From: Bradyrhizobium sp. CB2312
Lineage (GTDB): Bacteria > Pseudomonadota > Alphaproteobacteria > Rhizobiales > Xanthobacteraceae
Direction: 5' to 3'
Assembly (NCBI RefSeq): GCF_029714425.1
Contig: NZ_CP121668.1
Span: 4,795,501-4,859,500 of the forward strand
Length of the DNA: 64,000 nucleotides
Part shown: positions 15,579 through 26,355 of the stretch, piece after piece
Layout of the letters: each line of letters starts with the position of its first letter
How positions within the stretch are numbered: position 1 is the stretch's first letter
Translations under genes and position numbers: made by a program
Notes under the pieces: model-generated
The model's input: the letters and a program-made list of their open reading frames with translations, nothing else
What the model was told of the DNA's origin: nothing
The model's database searches: none

Positions 15579-16295
15579 ATGACTGATCCGGTCTATCGTC
15601 GCGTCGTGATCAAGCTGTCCGGCGAGTATCTCGCGGGACAGCAGGGCTTTGGCATCGATCAGCCGACCGTGGACCGGGTTGCGGACGATCTGATCGCCGC
15701 CCGCAAGCTCGGCACCGAGGTCGCGGTGGTGATCGGCGGCGGCAACATCGTGCGCGGCGTCGAGGTCTCCTCGCGCGGCGTGTCGCGCACGACCGGCGAC
15801 ACCATGGGCATGCTCGCCACCATGATGAACTGCCTCGCGCTGGAGGCGACGATCGAGCGCAAGGGCATGCCGGCGCGCGCGCTGTCGGCCTTCGTCATGC
15901 CCGAGATTTCCGAGCTGTTCACCCGCACCGCGGCGCACAAATACCTCGCCGAGGGGCGGATCGTGCTGCTCGGCGGCGGAACCGGCAATCCGTTCTTCAC
16001 CACCGACACCACGGCGGTGCTGCGCGCCGCAGAGATCGGCGCCGAAGCGGTGCTGAAGGCGACCAATGTCGACGGCGTCTACTCGGCCGACCCGAAGAAG
16101 GATCCGTCTGCCACGCGTTTCGACCGGCTGACGCATTCCCAGGCCATCGAGGGCGGCTACAAGGTGATGGATTCGACCGCCTTCGCGCTTGCCCGCGAGA
16201 CGTCACTGCCTATCATCGTGTTCTCGATCGCGGAGCCGGGGTCGATCGGCGCGATTCTGCGCGGCACCGGCCACGGAACCATCGTCGCCGGCTGA
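15579..16295 (+). CDS. pyrH: uridylate kinase (UMP kinase)
   Basis: 238 residues, amino-acid-kinase fold. Phosphorylates UMP to UDP for pyrimidine nucleotide supply. Motifs: KLSGEYL near the N-terminus, [10 protein letters not shown] (phosphate loop), [13 protein letters not shown] (UMP site) and [12 protein letters not shown] 15579 is preferred to a GTG two codons earlier because the AAGGA site lies 8 bases away. It lies 60 bp after tsf and 68 bp before frr, the usual operon order. Confidence 0.97.
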   Translation: MTDPVYRRVVIKLSGEYLAGQQGFGIDQPTVDRVADDLIAARKLGTEVAVVIGGGNIVRGVEVSSRGVSRTTGDTMGMLATMMNCLALEATIERKGMPARALSAFVMPEISELFTRTAAHKYLAEGRIVLLGGGTGNPFFTTDTTAVLRAAEIGAEAVLKATNVDGVYSADPKKDPSATRFDRLTHSQAIEGGYKVMDSTAFALARETSLPIIVFSIAEPGSIGAILRGTGHGTIVAG

Positions 16296-16363
16296 CGGCT
16301 CATCTGGTGCGCCCCAAAGGCGGGGTCGCGGAGAGGTCGCCGGGATTTTGAAGGAGAAACGTG

Positions 16364-16927
16364 ATGGCCACGGGTAATTTCGACCTCAACGAAGTGAAGC
16401 GCCGCATGCAGGGCGCCGTCCAGTCGCTCAAGCACGAGCTCGGCGGCCTGCGCACGGGGCGCGCCTCCGCCTCGATGCTCGATCCGGTGCAGGTCGATGC
16501 CTATGGCAGCCACATGCCGCTCAACCAGCTCGCCACCGTCAGCGTGCCGGAGCCGCGCCTGATCTCGGTGCAGGTCTGGGACAAGTCGATGGTCAAGGCG
16601 GTGGAGAAGGCGATCGTCGATTCCAACCTCGGCCTGTCGCCGGCGACCGAAGGCCAGGTGCTGCGCCTGCGCATCCCCGAGCTCAACGAGGAGCGCCGCA
16701 AGGAGCTGGTCAAGGTCGCGCACAAATACGCCGAAGCCGCCAAGGTCGCCGCGCGACACGTCCGCCGCGACGGTCTCGACGTTCTGAAGAAGCTCGAGAA
16801 GAATCACGAGATGTCGGAGGACGATCAGAAGCGTCACGCCGACGAGGTGCAGAAGGCGACCGACGGTACCATCACCGAGATCGACCAGCTGCTGGCCGCC
16901 AAGGAAAAAGAAATCCTGACTGTTTAA
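16364..16927 (+). CDS. frr: ribosome recycling factor
   Basis: 187 residues, the family's usual length. With EF-G it splits post-termination ribosomes. The three-helix domain signature is present: LRTGRAS near residue 32, [13 protein letters not shown] in the beta domain and [21 protein letters not shown] 16364 follows a strong AAGGAGAAACGTG. The next gene, uppS, begins 10 bases after its stop, suggesting co-transcription. Confidence 0.97.
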   Translation: MATGNFDLNEVKRRMQGAVQSLKHELGGLRTGRASASMLDPVQVDAYGSHMPLNQLATVSVPEPRLISVQVWDKSMVKAVEKAIVDSNLGLSPATEGQVLRLRIPELNEERRKELVKVAHKYAEAAKVAARHVRRDGLDVLKKLEKNHEMSEDDQKRHADEVQKATDGTITEIDQLLAAKEKEILTV

Positions 16928-16937
16928 GGCTGCCTCC

Positions 16938-17696
16938 ATGTCCAACGCCGCCGCGCCCGCAACGGAAGGACCCGACCGGTCCGATGCGCCTGCGCATGTC
17001 GCCATCATCATGGATGGCAACGGGCGTTGGGCCGCTGCGCGCGGCCTGCCGCGTGCGGAAGGCCATCGCCGCGGCGTCGAGGCGTTGCGCCGCGTGGTGC
17101 GTGCCTCGCACGAGCTCGGCATCCGCTATCTCACCATTTTCTCGTTCTCCTCGGAGAACTGGTCGCGGCCGGCGAGCGAGATCGGCGATCTGTTCGGCCT
17201 GCTGCGCCGCTTCATCCGCAACGATCTGACAAGCCTGCATCGTGATGGCGTCAAGGTGCGCATCATCGGCGAGCGGGAAGGACTCGAGAGCGACATCTGC
17301 GCGCTTCTGAACGAGGCCGAGGAGCTGACGCGCGACAACACGCGCCTGACACTCGTCGTCGCCTTCAATTACGGCTCGCGGCAGGAGATCGCGAAGGCGG
17401 CGCAGAAGCTCGCGCGCGAAGTTGCGGAGGGCAAGCGCGATCCCAACACGATCGACGCCGAGACGCTGGGCGCGCATCTCGATGCGCCCGACATTCCCGA
17501 TCCCGATCTGATCATCCGCACCAGCGGCGAGCAGCGCCTGTCCAACTTCCTGATGTGGCAGGCCGCCTACAGCGAGCTGGTGTTCGTGCCGATTCACTGG
17601 CCCGATTTCGACAAGGCGGCGCTGGAAGGCGCGATCGCCGAATTTGCCAGGCGCGAGCGCCGTTTCGGCGGTCTGGTCGCGAGAACCGCCTCGTGA
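16938..17696 (+). CDS. uppS: undecaprenyl diphosphate synthase
   Basis: 252 residues, cis-prenyltransferase fold. Condenses isopentenyl units to make the C55 lipid carrier for peptidoglycan and O-antigen. Seen: [13 protein letters not shown] with catalytic Asp26, FSFSSENW, and the substrate-binding [20 protein letters not shown]. Its stop overlaps the GTG start of cdsA (GTGA), so translation is coupled. Confidence 0.96.
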   Translation: MSNAAAPATEGPDRSDAPAHVAIIMDGNGRWAAARGLPRAEGHRRGVEALRRVVRASHELGIRYLTIFSFSSENWSRPASEIGDLFGLLRRFIRNDLTSLHRDGVKVRIIGEREGLESDICALLNEAEELTRDNTRLTLVVAFNYGSRQEIAKAAQKLAREVAEGKRDPNTIDAETLGAHLDAPDIPDPDLIIRTSGEQRLSNFLMWQAAYSELVFVPIHWPDFDKAALEGAIAEFARRERRFGGLVARTAS

Positions 17697-18535
17697 GCGA
17701 ACCCGACGCCGTATCGGCGGGCGAAAAGCCAGCCCCGAGCAATCTCGTGATGCGGGTTCTCGCAGCGCTGGTGCTGGCGCCGCTCGCCATTGCGCTCGCC
17801 TATGCCGGCGGCTGGCTGTGGGCGCTGCTCGTCACCCTGGTGTCGATCGGACTGTTCGCGGAATGGCTGATGGTGGTGGGCGCGGGCTCGACCGCGCTGA
17901 CCGGGGCAGGGACGATCGCCATCGCCATGATGGGCTTGTGCATGGCCGCCGGCGCGCTCAAGACCGCAATCATCGTTGGCTGCGTCGGCGGCGTGATCGT
18001 GATGCTGATCGCGCGCGGCAAGTTCGTTTGGGCGGCGACCGGATTCGCTTATGCGTCTGCGGCGCTGTTGGCCTCGATTTTGGTGCGGAAGGATCTGGTC
18101 AACGGCTTTTCCGCGCTGATGTTCGTGCTGCTCGTGGTGTGGGCGACCGATATCGGCGGCTATTTCGCCGGACGCAGCATTGGCGGGCCGAAGCTGTGGC
18201 CGCGCGTCAGCCCGAAGAAGACCTGGTCCGGCGCGCTCGGCGGCTTCATGGCGAGCCTTGCGGTGGCGGGCGGCTTTGCGGCCTTTGGGATCGGCAAGGC
18301 TGTTCCGCTGCTGCTCGTCGGCGCCATCCTGTCGGTGGTATCGCAGGCCGGCGATCTGTTCGAATCCGCGGTGAAGCGGCGCTTCGGGGTCAAGGATTCC
18401 AGTCACTTAATTCCCGGCCATGGCGGCCTTATGGACCGCCTGGACGGCTTTGTTGCCGCCATCCTGATGGCGTGGATTATCGGCTTTGTTCGCCATGGTG
18501 TGCATAGCGCCGGAAGCGGTCTTATGGTTTGGTGA
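17693..18535 (+). CDS. cdsA: phosphatidate cytidylyltransferase
   Basis: 280 residues with about eight membrane helices. Makes CDP-diacylglycerol from phosphatidate and CTP. The C-terminal family signature is visible: [48 protein letters not shown], including the Asp pair that binds metal. The GTG at 17693 overlapping the uppS stop is the best start; upstream in-frame codons lie inside uppS and are not conserved. dxr starts four bases downstream of its stop. Confidence 0.94.
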   Translation: MSEPDAVSAGEKPAPSNLVMRVLAALVLAPLAIALAYAGGWLWALLVTLVSIGLFAEWLMVVGAGSTALTGAGTIAIAMMGLCMAAGALKTAIIVGCVGGVIVMLIARGKFVWAATGFAYASAALLASILVRKDLVNGFSALMFVLLVVWATDIGGYFAGRSIGGPKLWPRVSPKKTWSGALGGFMASLAVAGGFAAFGIGKAVPLLLVGAILSVVSQAGDLFESAVKRRFGVKDSSHLIPGHGGLMDRLDGFVAAILMAWIIGFVRHGVHSAGSGLMVW

Positions 18536-18539
18536 GGAT

Positions 18540-19763
18540 ATGAGCGCAGTCCCATTGCGTAACAACAGGCTTGCTGCGTCCGACGTCCGCAGCGTCACGG
18601 TTCTCGGCGCCACCGGCTCGATCGGCGACAGCACGATGGATTTGCTGCGCGCCTCGCCCGAGCGCTACCGCGTCGAAGCCTTGACCGCGAACGGCAATGT
18701 CGCGGCGCTGGCCAAGCTCGCGAAGGAATTCTCCGCGCGCTACGTCGCGATCGCCGACACCTCCAAGCTCGCCGAGCTCAAGGCCGCGCTCGCCGGCACC
18801 AGCACCGAATGCGGCGCCGGCGAAAGCGCGGTGATCGAGGCCGGCGCGCGTCCGGCTGATTGGGTCATGGCCGCCGTCAGCGGCGCGGCCGGACTGAAGC
18901 CGGCGCTGGCCGCGGTCGATCGCGGCGCTCATGTCGCGCTCGCCAACAAGGAATGCCTGGTTTGCGCCGGCGATTTCTTCATGCAGCGCGCGGCGAAAGC
19001 GGGCGCCTGCATCCTGCCGGCCGATTCCGAGCACAACGCGCTGTTTCAGGCCCTGGCATCGGGCAATCGCGACGAGCTTGTCCGCGTCATCATCACGGCC
19101 TCGGGCGGCCCGTTCCGCACCTGGAAGGCCGCTGACATCGAGCAGGCGACGCTCGAGCAGGCGCTCAAGCATCCGAACTGGAGCATGGGCCAGAAGATCA
19201 CGATCGATTCGGCCTCGATGATGAACAAGGGCCTCGAGGTGATCGAGGCGTCCTACCTGTTCGCGCTCTCGCCCGACGAGATCGACGTGCTCGTTCATCC
19301 GCAGTCGATCATCCACGGCATGGTCGAATTCTCTGACCGCTCGGTGATGGCCCAGCTCGGCGCGCCCGACATGCGCACCCCGATCGCGCACTGCCTCGGC
19401 TGGCCGGATCGCATCAAGGGACCCGCGGCCAAGCTCGATCTGGCCAAGATTGGCCAGCTGACCTTCGAGGCGCCGGACTTCGAGCGCTTCCCCGGACTGC
19501 GGCTGGCCTTCGATTCGCTCCGGACCGGGAAGGGGGCGACCACCGTTTACAACGCCGCCAACGAGGTCGCGGTCGCCGCCTTCATCGCCGGCAAGATCCG
19601 GTTCGGCGCGATTGCGCGGCTGGTCGAGGCGACGCTCGATGACTGGATCCGCGGCGGCAACCAGGCGCCGATGACCTCCGCGGATGATGCAATCTCCGTT
19701 GACTATGTTGCCCGAAATAGAGCTGCCGCCCTATTGCCTCAAATTGCCTTAAAGGCATCCTAG
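18540..19763 (+). CDS. dxr: 1-deoxy-D-xylulose 5-phosphate reductoisomerase
   Basis: 407 residues. Second enzyme of the MEP isoprenoid pathway, which supplies uppS. The NADPH-binding [15 protein letters not shown] lies near residue 22, followed by [12 protein letters not shown], the metal site in [11 protein letters not shown] and the substrate loop ASGGPFR. ATG 18540 is preceded by GGTGAGGAT. It lies between cdsA and rseP, the standard alphaproteobacterial arrangement. Confidence 0.97.
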   Translation: MSAVPLRNNRLAASDVRSVTVLGATGSIGDSTMDLLRASPERYRVEALTANGNVAALAKLAKEFSARYVAIADTSKLAELKAALAGTSTECGAGESAVIEAGARPADWVMAAVSGAAGLKPALAAVDRGAHVALANKECLVCAGDFFMQRAAKAGACILPADSEHNALFQALASGNRDELVRVIITASGGPFRTWKAADIEQATLEQALKHPNWSMGQKITIDSASMMNKGLEVIEASYLFALSPDEIDVLVHPQSIIHGMVEFSDRSVMAQLGAPDMRTPIAHCLGWPDRIKGPAAKLDLAKIGQLTFEAPDFERFPGLRLAFDSLRTGKGATTVYNAANEVAVAAFIAGKIRFGAIARLVEATLDDWIRGGNQAPMTSADDAISVDYVARNRAAALLPQIALKAS

Positions 19764-19807
19764 ATGGCTTCGGGCCAGGGCCTTGCGGCGCTGGATAAGA
19801 GGAATCG

Positions 19808-20959
19808 ATGATCGACTTTTTCGTCCATAGTTTCAATGCCTTGAGCCATGGGCTTCTCGGTTACGTGGTTCCCTTCCTGTTCGTCCTGACCATCGTGGTG
19901 TTCTTCCACGAGCTCGGCCATTTCCTGGTCGCGCGCTGGGCAGGCGTGCGCGTGCTGACCTTTTCGCTCGGTTTCGGACCCGAGCTGGTCGGTTTCAACG
20001 ATCGCCACGGCACCCGCTGGAAGATCTCGGCCATCCCGCTCGGCGGCTACGTCAAGTTCTTCGGCGACGAGAGCGAAGCCTCGACCCCGTCGGCCGAGAT
20101 GCTCGCGGCCATGACCGCGGAGGAGCGCGCCGGCAGCTTCCACCACAAGAAGGTCGGCCCGCGTGCCGCCATTGTCGCGGCCGGCCCGATCGCGAATTTC
20201 ATCCTGGGTGCGCTGATCTTCGCCGGCATGGCGCTTTATTACGGCAAGCCGAGCACGATCGCGCGCGTTGACGGCGTCGTCGCCGAAGGCGCTGCGGCCG
20301 CAGCCGGCTTCAAGATCGGCGACGTCGTCGTCCAGATCGACGGCAAGCCGATCGAGAGCTTCGCCGACATGCAGCGAATCGTCGCGATGAATGCTGGTTC
20401 GGCGCTTGCCTTCCAGGTGAAGCGGGACGGCGCCATCGTGTCGCTGACCGCAACCCCGGCATTGCTCGAGCGCAAGGATCCCTTCGGCAACAGCCACAGA
20501 GTCGGCGTGCTCGGCGTCGAGCACAAATCGCAGGCCGGCGAGGCCTCGACCGCGCCGGTCGGTATCGGTGAAGCGCTCAAGATCGGCGTCGAGCAGGTCT
20601 GGTTCATCATCACCAGCACCTTCAAGTTCCTGGGCTCGCTATTCGTCGGACAGGGCAATCCGAACGAGGTCAGCGGCGTCCTGGGAATCGCGAAGATGTC
20701 GGGGCAGGCGGCCAGCGCCGGGTTCCAGTTCGTGATCAACCTGTGCGCGGTGCTGTCAGTGTCGATCGGTCTGCTGAACCTGTTCCCGATTCCGCTGCTC
20801 GATGGCGGTCACCTTATGTTCTACGCAGCGGAAGTGGTGCGCGGCCGGCCTCTATCCGAGCGAACTCAGGAAATGGGGTTCCGAATCGGACTCGGTTTGG
20901 TGCTGATGCTGATGGTGTTTGCGACCTACAACGACATCCTTCGGATGGCGGCTTCCTGA
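19808..20959 (+). CDS. rseP: site-2 zinc metalloprotease RseP/MmpA
   Basis: 383 residues. Intramembrane protease with HELGH (His34, Glu35, His38) in the first membrane helix, a periplasmic PDZ domain (about 125-210; GAAAAAGFKIGDVVVQIDGKP region) and the third metal ligand in LFPIPLLDGGHL near residue 330. Members cut anti-sigma factors or, in Caulobacter (MmpA), the polarity protein PodJ. Here the target is unknown. It sits between dxr and bamA, fitting a link to envelope stress. Confidence 0.96.
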   Translation: MIDFFVHSFNALSHGLLGYVVPFLFVLTIVVFFHELGHFLVARWAGVRVLTFSLGFGPELVGFNDRHGTRWKISAIPLGGYVKFFGDESEASTPSAEMLAAMTAEERAGSFHHKKVGPRAAIVAAGPIANFILGALIFAGMALYYGKPSTIARVDGVVAEGAAAAAGFKIGDVVVQIDGKPIESFADMQRIVAMNAGSALAFQVKRDGAIVSLTATPALLERKDPFGNSHRVGVLGVEHKSQAGEASTAPVGIGEALKIGVEQVWFIITSTFKFLGSLFVGQGNPNEVSGVLGIAKMSGQAASAGFQFVINLCAVLSVSIGLLNLFPIPLLDGGHLMFYAAEVVRGRPLSERTQEMGFRIGLGLVLMLMVFATYNDILRMAAS

Positions 20960-21148
20960 TAGGGGCTTTTTTGTGGCGTGATGGAGGGCGTTGCTGTTGA
21001 GCAACGTCTTGGAATGAAATTGAAATTGCGGCGCGCTCGGCCGTTTGCGGCGTCGGTGAAATTGGCTACAAGCGGCTCTGAACTTGGGGAATCTTCCAGA
21101 TCGGCGTTGGGGTTGGGTCTGGTACGGAATGATAAGGGCGCGTTGCGC

Positions 21149-23704
21149 ATGAAGTTTGGACTGCGACTCCGGGGGGGCTTGCTCGCAACCCTGATCATGT
21201 TCGGCGCGCCGGTGGTTGCCCCGGTCGGGGCTGTTTTCGTGTCTTCGTCTGCGCTCGCGCAGACCGTCCAGTCGATTTCCGTCGAAGGGAATCGTCGTGT
21301 CGAGGTGGAGACGATCCGATCCTATTTCAAGCCGGGTCCGGGCGGCCGCCTGGATCAAGGCGCCATCGACGACGGCCTCAAGGCCCTGATCGAGACCGGC
21401 CTGTTCCAGGACGTCAGGATCAACCGCGGCGCCGGCGGCCAGATCATCGTCTCCGTGGTGGAAAACCCGGTGATCGGTCGCATCGCCTTCGAGGGCAACA
21501 AGAAGATCAAGGACGAGCAGCTCACCTCCGAAGTCCAATCCAAGGCGCGCGGCACCTTCTCCCGCGCCATGGTGCAGTCCGACACGCTGCGAATCGCCGA
21601 GATCTACCGGCGCTCGGGCCGCTACGACGTGCGCGTCACGCCTGAAATCATCGAGCAGCCGAACAACCGCGTCGATCTGATCTTCACGATCGATGAGGGC
21701 GCCAAGACCGGCGTCAAGTCGATCGAATTCGTCGGCAACAACGCGTTCTCGTCCTACCGCCTGCGCGACGTCATCAAGACCCGCGAATCGAATCTGCTGA
21801 GCTTCCTCGCCAGCGGCGACATCTACGATCCAGATCGCGTCGAAGCCGACCGCGACCTGATCCGCCGCTTCTATCTCAAGAACGGCTTTGCCGACGTGCA
21901 GGTCGTGGCCGCGCTCACCGAATACGATCCGGAGAAGAAGGGCTTCAACGTCACCTTCAAGATCGAGGAAGGCGCCCAGTACCGCGTCGGCGCGGTCGAT
22001 CTCCGCTCCAGCATCCCGAACTTCGATCCCAGCTCGATGCGCTCTTATTCGCGCGTCAATGTCGGCTCGCTCTACAACGTCGAATCGGTCGAGAAGTCGG
22101 TCGAGGAGATGCAGATCGAGGCCTCGCGCCGCGGCTATGCCTTCGCCGTGGTCCGTCCCGGCGGCGACCGCAATTTCGAGGCGCATACCGTCTCCGTCGT
22201 GTTCAACATCGACGAGGGCCCGCGTACCTATATCGAGCGCATCAACCTGCGCGGCAACACCCGCACGCGCGACTACGTCATCCGCCGCGAGTTCGACATC
22301 TCCGAGGGCGATGCCTACAACCGCGCCCTGGTCGATCGTGCCGAGCGGCGCCTGAAGAACCTCGACTACTTCAAGACCGTGAAGATCACGACGGAGCCCG
22401 GCTCGTCGAGCGATCGCGTGATCCTGATCGTGGACATGGAAGAGAAATCGACCGGCGACTTCTCGGTCTCGGGCGGTTACTCCACCACCGATGGTGCGCT
22501 CGCCGAAGTCTCGGTCTCCGAGCGCAACCTGCTCGGCCGCGGCCTGTTCGCCAAGGCGTCGGTGACCTATGGCCAGTATGCCCGCGGCTACTCGCTGTCG
22601 TTCGTCGAGCCGTATCTGCTCGACTACCGCGTCGCGCTCGGCCTCGACCTCTATCAGCGCCAGCAACTGTCCAACAGCTTCATCTCCTACGGCACCAAGA
22701 CGCTCGGCTTCTCGCCGCGTCTCGGCTTCTCCTTGCGTGAAGACCTGGCGCTCCAGCTGCGCTACTCGATCTACCAGCAGGAAATCTCGCTGCCGGGCTA
22801 CCTTGCGAACTGTAACAACGTCCAGTTCCTGCCGGATGGGACGCCGAATCCGGCCTTCAACCCGAGCCCGGCCTTTTCCAACGCAACTGGTATCCCCCTT
22901 GCCGCTTCGACCAACGGCTTGGGCTGCTACAGCGACGGCGAAGCCTCGCTGCCGGTGCGCAAGGAGCTTGCTGGCGGCAAGACCCTGACGTCGGCGCTCG
23001 GCTACTCGCTGAGCTACAACACGCTGGACAACAACAAGAACCCGACCGACGGTCTGCTCATCGACTTCCGTCAGGACTTCGCCGGCGTCGGCGGCGACGT
23101 CTCCTACCTGAAGTCCGTGATCGATGCGAAGTACTACGCTCCGCTGGTGTCCGACCTCGTCGGCCTCGTCCACCTTCAGGGCGGCATGCTGAACAAGATC
23201 GGCAACAACGAACTGCGCATGCTCGATCACTTCCAGATGGGCCCGAACCTCGTCCGCGGCTTCGCCCCGAACGGCATCGGTCCGCGCGACATCAATCCGT
23301 TCGACACGCAGGACGCGCTCGGCGGCACCAAGTACTGGGGCGCTTCGTTCGAATTGCAGATGCCGTTCTGGTTCCTGCCGAAGGAAGTGGGTCTGAAGGG
23401 TGCGGTCTATGCCGATGCCGGCGGTCTGTATGACTACAAGGGACCGACGACGTGGAGCGTGACCGGCGAAACGACCACGCCAGCCAACTCGAACTGCATC
23501 CCCTCGACCACCAATCCGGTGTCCGCGGGAACCTGTACCGGCCTGATCTATGACGACAGCAAGGTGATCCGCTCATCGGTCGGCGTCGGCCTGATCTGGC
23601 AGTCGCCGTTCGGACCGCTGCGCTTCGACTACGCCGTGCCGCTCAGCAAGGGCAAGTACGACCGCACGCAGGAGTTCCGGTTCGGCGGCGGTACCTCGTT
23701 CTAA
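21149..23704 (+). CDS. bamA: outer membrane protein assembly factor BamA
   Basis: 851 residues. Signal peptide (about 1-38, ending SSALA), five POTRA domains (about 40-420) beginning [17 protein letters not shown], then a 16-stranded barrel. The conserved barrel loop [13 protein letters not shown] (the VRGF motif that plugs the pore) and the C-terminal strand ending FRFGGGTSF are present. It is the essential insertase for beta-barrel proteins. ATG 21149 was chosen because it starts the signal peptide; the frame is open further upstream to 20978 but without conserved features. Confidence 0.96.
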   Translation: MKFGLRLRGGLLATLIMFGAPVVAPVGAVFVSSSALAQTVQSISVEGNRRVEVETIRSYFKPGPGGRLDQGAIDDGLKALIETGLFQDVRINRGAGGQIIVSVVENPVIGRIAFEGNKKIKDEQLTSEVQSKARGTFSRAMVQSDTLRIAEIYRRSGRYDVRVTPEIIEQPNNRVDLIFTIDEGAKTGVKSIEFVGNNAFSSYRLRDVIKTRESNLLSFLASGDIYDPDRVEADRDLIRRFYLKNGFADVQVVAALTEYDPEKKGFNVTFKIEEGAQYRVGAVDLRSSIPNFDPSSMRSYSRVNVGSLYNVESVEKSVEEMQIEASRRGYAFAVVRPGGDRNFEAHTVSVVFNIDEGPRTYIERINLRGNTRTRDYVIRREFDISEGDAYNRALVDRAERRLKNLDYFKTVKITTEPGSSSDRVILIVDMEEKSTGDFSVSGGYSTTDGALAEVSVSERNLLGRGLFAKASVTYGQYARGYSLSFVEPYLLDYRVALGLDLYQRQQLSNSFISYGTKTLGFSPRLGFSLREDLALQLRYSIYQQEISLPGYLANCNNVQFLPDGTPNPAFNPSPAFSNATGIPLAASTNGLGCYSDGEASLPVRKELAGGKTLTSALGYSLSYNTLDNNKNPTDGLLIDFRQDFAGVGGDVSYLKSVIDAKYYAPLVSDLVGLVHLQGGMLNKIGNNELRMLDHFQMGPNLVRGFAPNGIGPRDINPFDTQDALGGTKYWGASFELQMPFWFLPKEVGLKGAVYADAGGLYDYKGPTTWSVTGETTTPANSNCIPSTTNPVSAGTCTGLIYDDSKVIRSSVGVGLIWQSPFGPLRFDYAVPLSKGKYDRTQEFRFGGGTSF

Positions 23705-23841
23705 TTCGATCAGCAGGGCATGATCCGGCCCCTCGGGTTTTCCTTGGGGGTCGGTCGCCAAAAAGATCGTGCTCAATCCATGAGATAAGGCATGATGCGG
23801 CCTGGCCGCTTCATGCCGAAGCCGGACCGCGACGGGGTGGA

Positions 23842-24909
23842 ATGGCGCAGCCGACCTTCTTCACGAAACCGCCTGCCACAGCGCTGGCTGATATTGCCAC
23901 GCTGACCAAGGCGCAGCTTGTCGACCCCGGCCGGGGCGGCCAGATCATCACGGGCCTCGCTTCGCTGGACGAGGCCGGCCCGATGCATCTGGCGTTCTTC
24001 GACAACCTCAAATACGCCGACCAGCTCAAGGCGACCAAGGCCGGCGCCTGCCTCGTCAGCCCGCGTTTCGAAGCCCAGGTGCCCGCACATGTGGCCGTGC
24101 TGCGGGCGGCGCAGCCGTTCCGCGCCTTCGTCAGGATCGCACGGGAATGGCACGGTGACGCGCTACGGCCGCAATCCTGGGTCGGCAATGACGGCATTGC
24201 GCCCTCCGCCATCATCGACCCCACGGCGCGACTCGAGGACGGCGTGATCGTCGATCCCCTGGCGGTGATCGGCCCGGACGTGGAGATCGGCAGCGGCACG
24301 GTGGTCGGCGTCGGCGCCGTGATCGGCCCCGGCGTCAAGATCGGCCGGGACTGCAATGTCGGCGCCCGCACCGCAATCCAGTGCGCCCTGATCGGCAACA
24401 ACGTGCTGATCCACCCGGGCTGCTCGATCGGCCAGGACGGCTACGGCTTCATCTTCTTCGGCCCGGAAGGCCATCTGAAGGTGCCGCAGACCGGTCGGGT
24501 GTTGATCCAGAACGACGTCGAGGTCGGGGCGGGCACCACGATCGACCGCGGCAGCTTGCGGGATACCGTGATTGGCGAGGGGACCAAAATCGACAATCAG
24601 GTCCAGATCGGCCACAATGTGACGATCGGCCGGCACTGCCTGCTGGCAGCCCAGATCGGGCTCGCCGGCAGCCTGACCATCGGCGACAACGTGGCGCTGG
24701 GAGCGAAGGTTGGCATCAACAACCACCTCAAGATCGGCGACGGGGCGCAGGTGACCGCCATGAGCGCCGTCAAGGACGACATCCCACCGGGCGGGCGTTG
24801 GGGCGGGCATTTCGCCAAGCCGACCAAACAGTGGTTCAAGGAGATCATCGCGGTGGAGCGCCTGGTACGCGACAGCAAGGCCGATCCGAAGGACGAGGGA
24901 CGGGAATGA
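23842..24909 (+). CDS. lpxD: UDP-3-O-acylglucosamine N-acyltransferase
   Basis: 355 residues. Third step of lipid A synthesis. An N-terminal uridine-binding domain (about 1-105) precedes a left-handed parallel beta-helix of hexapeptide repeats (for example [20 protein letters not shown]). The catalytic His lies in QIGHNVTIG; the C-terminal helix carries [13 protein letters not shown]. Its stop overlaps the fabZ start (ATGA). Confidence 0.96.
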   Translation: MAQPTFFTKPPATALADIATLTKAQLVDPGRGGQIITGLASLDEAGPMHLAFFDNLKYADQLKATKAGACLVSPRFEAQVPAHVAVLRAAQPFRAFVRIAREWHGDALRPQSWVGNDGIAPSAIIDPTARLEDGVIVDPLAVIGPDVEIGSGTVVGVGAVIGPGVKIGRDCNVGARTAIQCALIGNNVLIHPGCSIGQDGYGFIFFGPEGHLKVPQTGRVLIQNDVEVGAGTTIDRGSLRDTVIGEGTKIDNQVQIGHNVTIGRHCLLAAQIGLAGSLTIGDNVALGAKVGINNHLKIGDGAQVTAMSAVKDDIPPGGRWGGHFAKPTKQWFKEIIAVERLVRDSKADPKDEGRE

Positions 24910-25367
24910 TGGAGGAATCACCTGTTAAGTTCGAGCTGGTGGACATCAACGCGATCCTCCAGACGTTGCCGCACCGTTTTCCGATGCTGCTGATCGACCG
25001 CGTCATCAACATCCGCGCCGATTACAGCGGCATCGGCATCAAGAACGTCACGTTCAACGAGCCGGCCTTCCAGGGACACTTTCCCGAGCGTCCGGTCTAT
25101 CCTGGCGTCATGATGATCGAGGCGATGGCGCAGACCGCGGGCGTGATCGGCATCAAGTCGGTCGAAGGCACCGAGAAGCCGCGGGCGGTGTATTTCCTCA
25201 CCATCGACAAGTGCAAATTCCGCAAGCCGGTGCTGCCCGGCGACACCATCGAATATCACATGCGCTCGCTCGGCCGCCGCAAGACGATGTGGTGGTTTCA
25301 CGGCGATGCCAAGGTCAACGGCCAGGTCGTGGCCGAAGCCGACGTCGGCGCCATGCTGACGGATTGA
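24906..25367 (+). CDS. fabZ: 3-hydroxyacyl-ACP dehydratase FabZ
   Basis: 153 residues, hot-dog fold. Dehydrates 3-hydroxyacyl-ACP in fatty acid elongation and competes with LpxA/LpxD for the same substrates, which explains its place among lipid A genes. Motifs: [12 protein letters not shown], then [22 protein letters not shown] with the catalytic His and Glu. Two consecutive ATG codons start the gene; the first overlaps the lpxD stop. Confidence 0.96.
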   Translation: MMEESPVKFELVDINAILQTLPHRFPMLLIDRVINIRADYSGIGIKNVTFNEPAFQGHFPERPVYPGVMMIEAMAQTAGVIGIKSVEGTEKPRAVYFLTIDKCKFRKPVLPGDTIEYHMRSLGRRKTMWWFHGDAKVNGQVVAEADVGAMLTD

Positions 25368-25539
25368 GGCCGCTTCCGGCGCGCTTCTTCATGCGGAGGA
25401 TGAAGTCGTTCACGTGCCGAGGCGGCTGCCTCGACCGGCGATGAAACGCGCCGATATGATACGTCACTGGACAGATCGGGGCTGGTCGCGCTAACCACCG
25501 GAAAAACGAGCGACTTCAACACACAAGCAGACCTTCTTG

Positions 25540-25557
25540 ATGAGTAAGATTGCCTGA
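25540..25557 (+). other. five-codon mini-frame duplicating the lpxA start
   Basis: ATG AGT AAG ATT GCC TGA, whose last A is the first base of the lpxA ATG. It repeats the lpxA beginning (ATG AGC AAG ATT) with one silent difference, so it looks like a 17-bp tandem duplication. It could act as a coupled leader frame or be an evolutionary accident. Confidence 0.5.
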
Positions 25558-26348
25558 TGAGCAAGATTGATCCCACCGCACGCGTCGCGGACGGCGCCGT
25601 GATCGGCGCGGGCACCGAGATCGGGCCCTATTGCATCATCGGCCCGCATGCCGTGATCGGCGCCAATTGCAAGCTGATCGGACAGGTCACCGTCATTGGC
25701 CACACCTCGGTCGGCGACAATTGCGTGATCTCGCCGTTCGCGGTGCTGGGCGGCGCGCCGCAGGACCTCAGCTACAAGGGCGAGCCGACCACGCTCGAGA
25801 TCGGCTCCGGCAACACCATCCGCGAAGGCGCGACGATGAATGTCGGCACCGTCAAGGGCGGCGGGAAGACGCGCGTCGGCAACGACGGCTATTTCATGAA
25901 CAACAGCCATGTCGGCCATGATTGCATCGTCGGCAACAACGCGATCTTCGCGACCTCGGCGACGCTCGGCGGCCACTGCGAGATCGGCGACGCCGTCTAT
26001 ATCGGCGGCCTCTCGGCGGTGCATCAGTTCACCCGCATCGGCTCCTATGTGATGGTGGGCGGCCTCTCGGGCGTTCGCGACGACATCATCCCGTACGGAT
26101 TGGTCAACGGGCAGTATGCGGTGCTGGAGAGCCTCAACCTGATCGGCATGAAGCGGCGCAAGTTCACCAAGCAGCGGCTTACCGCCGTGCGCGCGTTCTA
26201 CCAAAAACTCTTCCATGGGCCCGGCACGTTCGCCGCGCGGCTGGAGGCGGCGCGGCCACTCGCGAGCGAAGATCCGGCCATCGCCGAAATCCTCGACTTC
26301 ATCGGCAAGGGCAAGCGCCCGCTCTGCCTTCCTGCCATCGCGAAGTGA
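25557..26348 (+). CDS. lpxA: UDP-N-acetylglucosamine acyltransferase
   Basis: 263 residues. First step of lipid A synthesis. Begins MSKIDPTARVADGAVIGAG and continues as a hexapeptide-repeat beta-helix; the catalytic His lies in NNSHVGHDCIVGNN and the helical C-terminus starts near IGMKRRKF. A five-codon frame (MSKIA) whose stop overlaps this start (TGATG, 25555-25559) lies directly upstream and copies the first codons. It follows fabZ after a 189-bp gap in which no clear promoter was seen. Confidence 0.96.
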   Translation: MSKIDPTARVADGAVIGAGTEIGPYCIIGPHAVIGANCKLIGQVTVIGHTSVGDNCVISPFAVLGGAPQDLSYKGEPTTLEIGSGNTIREGATMNVGTVKGGGKTRVGNDGYFMNNSHVGHDCIVGNNAIFATSATLGGHCEIGDAVYIGGLSAVHQFTRIGSYVMVGGLSGVRDDIIPYGLVNGQYAVLESLNLIGMKRRKFTKQRLTAVRAFYQKLFHGPGTFAARLEAARPLASEDPAIAEILDFIGKGKRPLCLPAIAK

Positions 26349-26355
26349 TCCTGGC

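Noticed and set aside
20852..23230. 792-codon minus-strand open frame
   Set aside because: It is antisense to bamA and part of rseP; both have conserved motifs on the plus strand.
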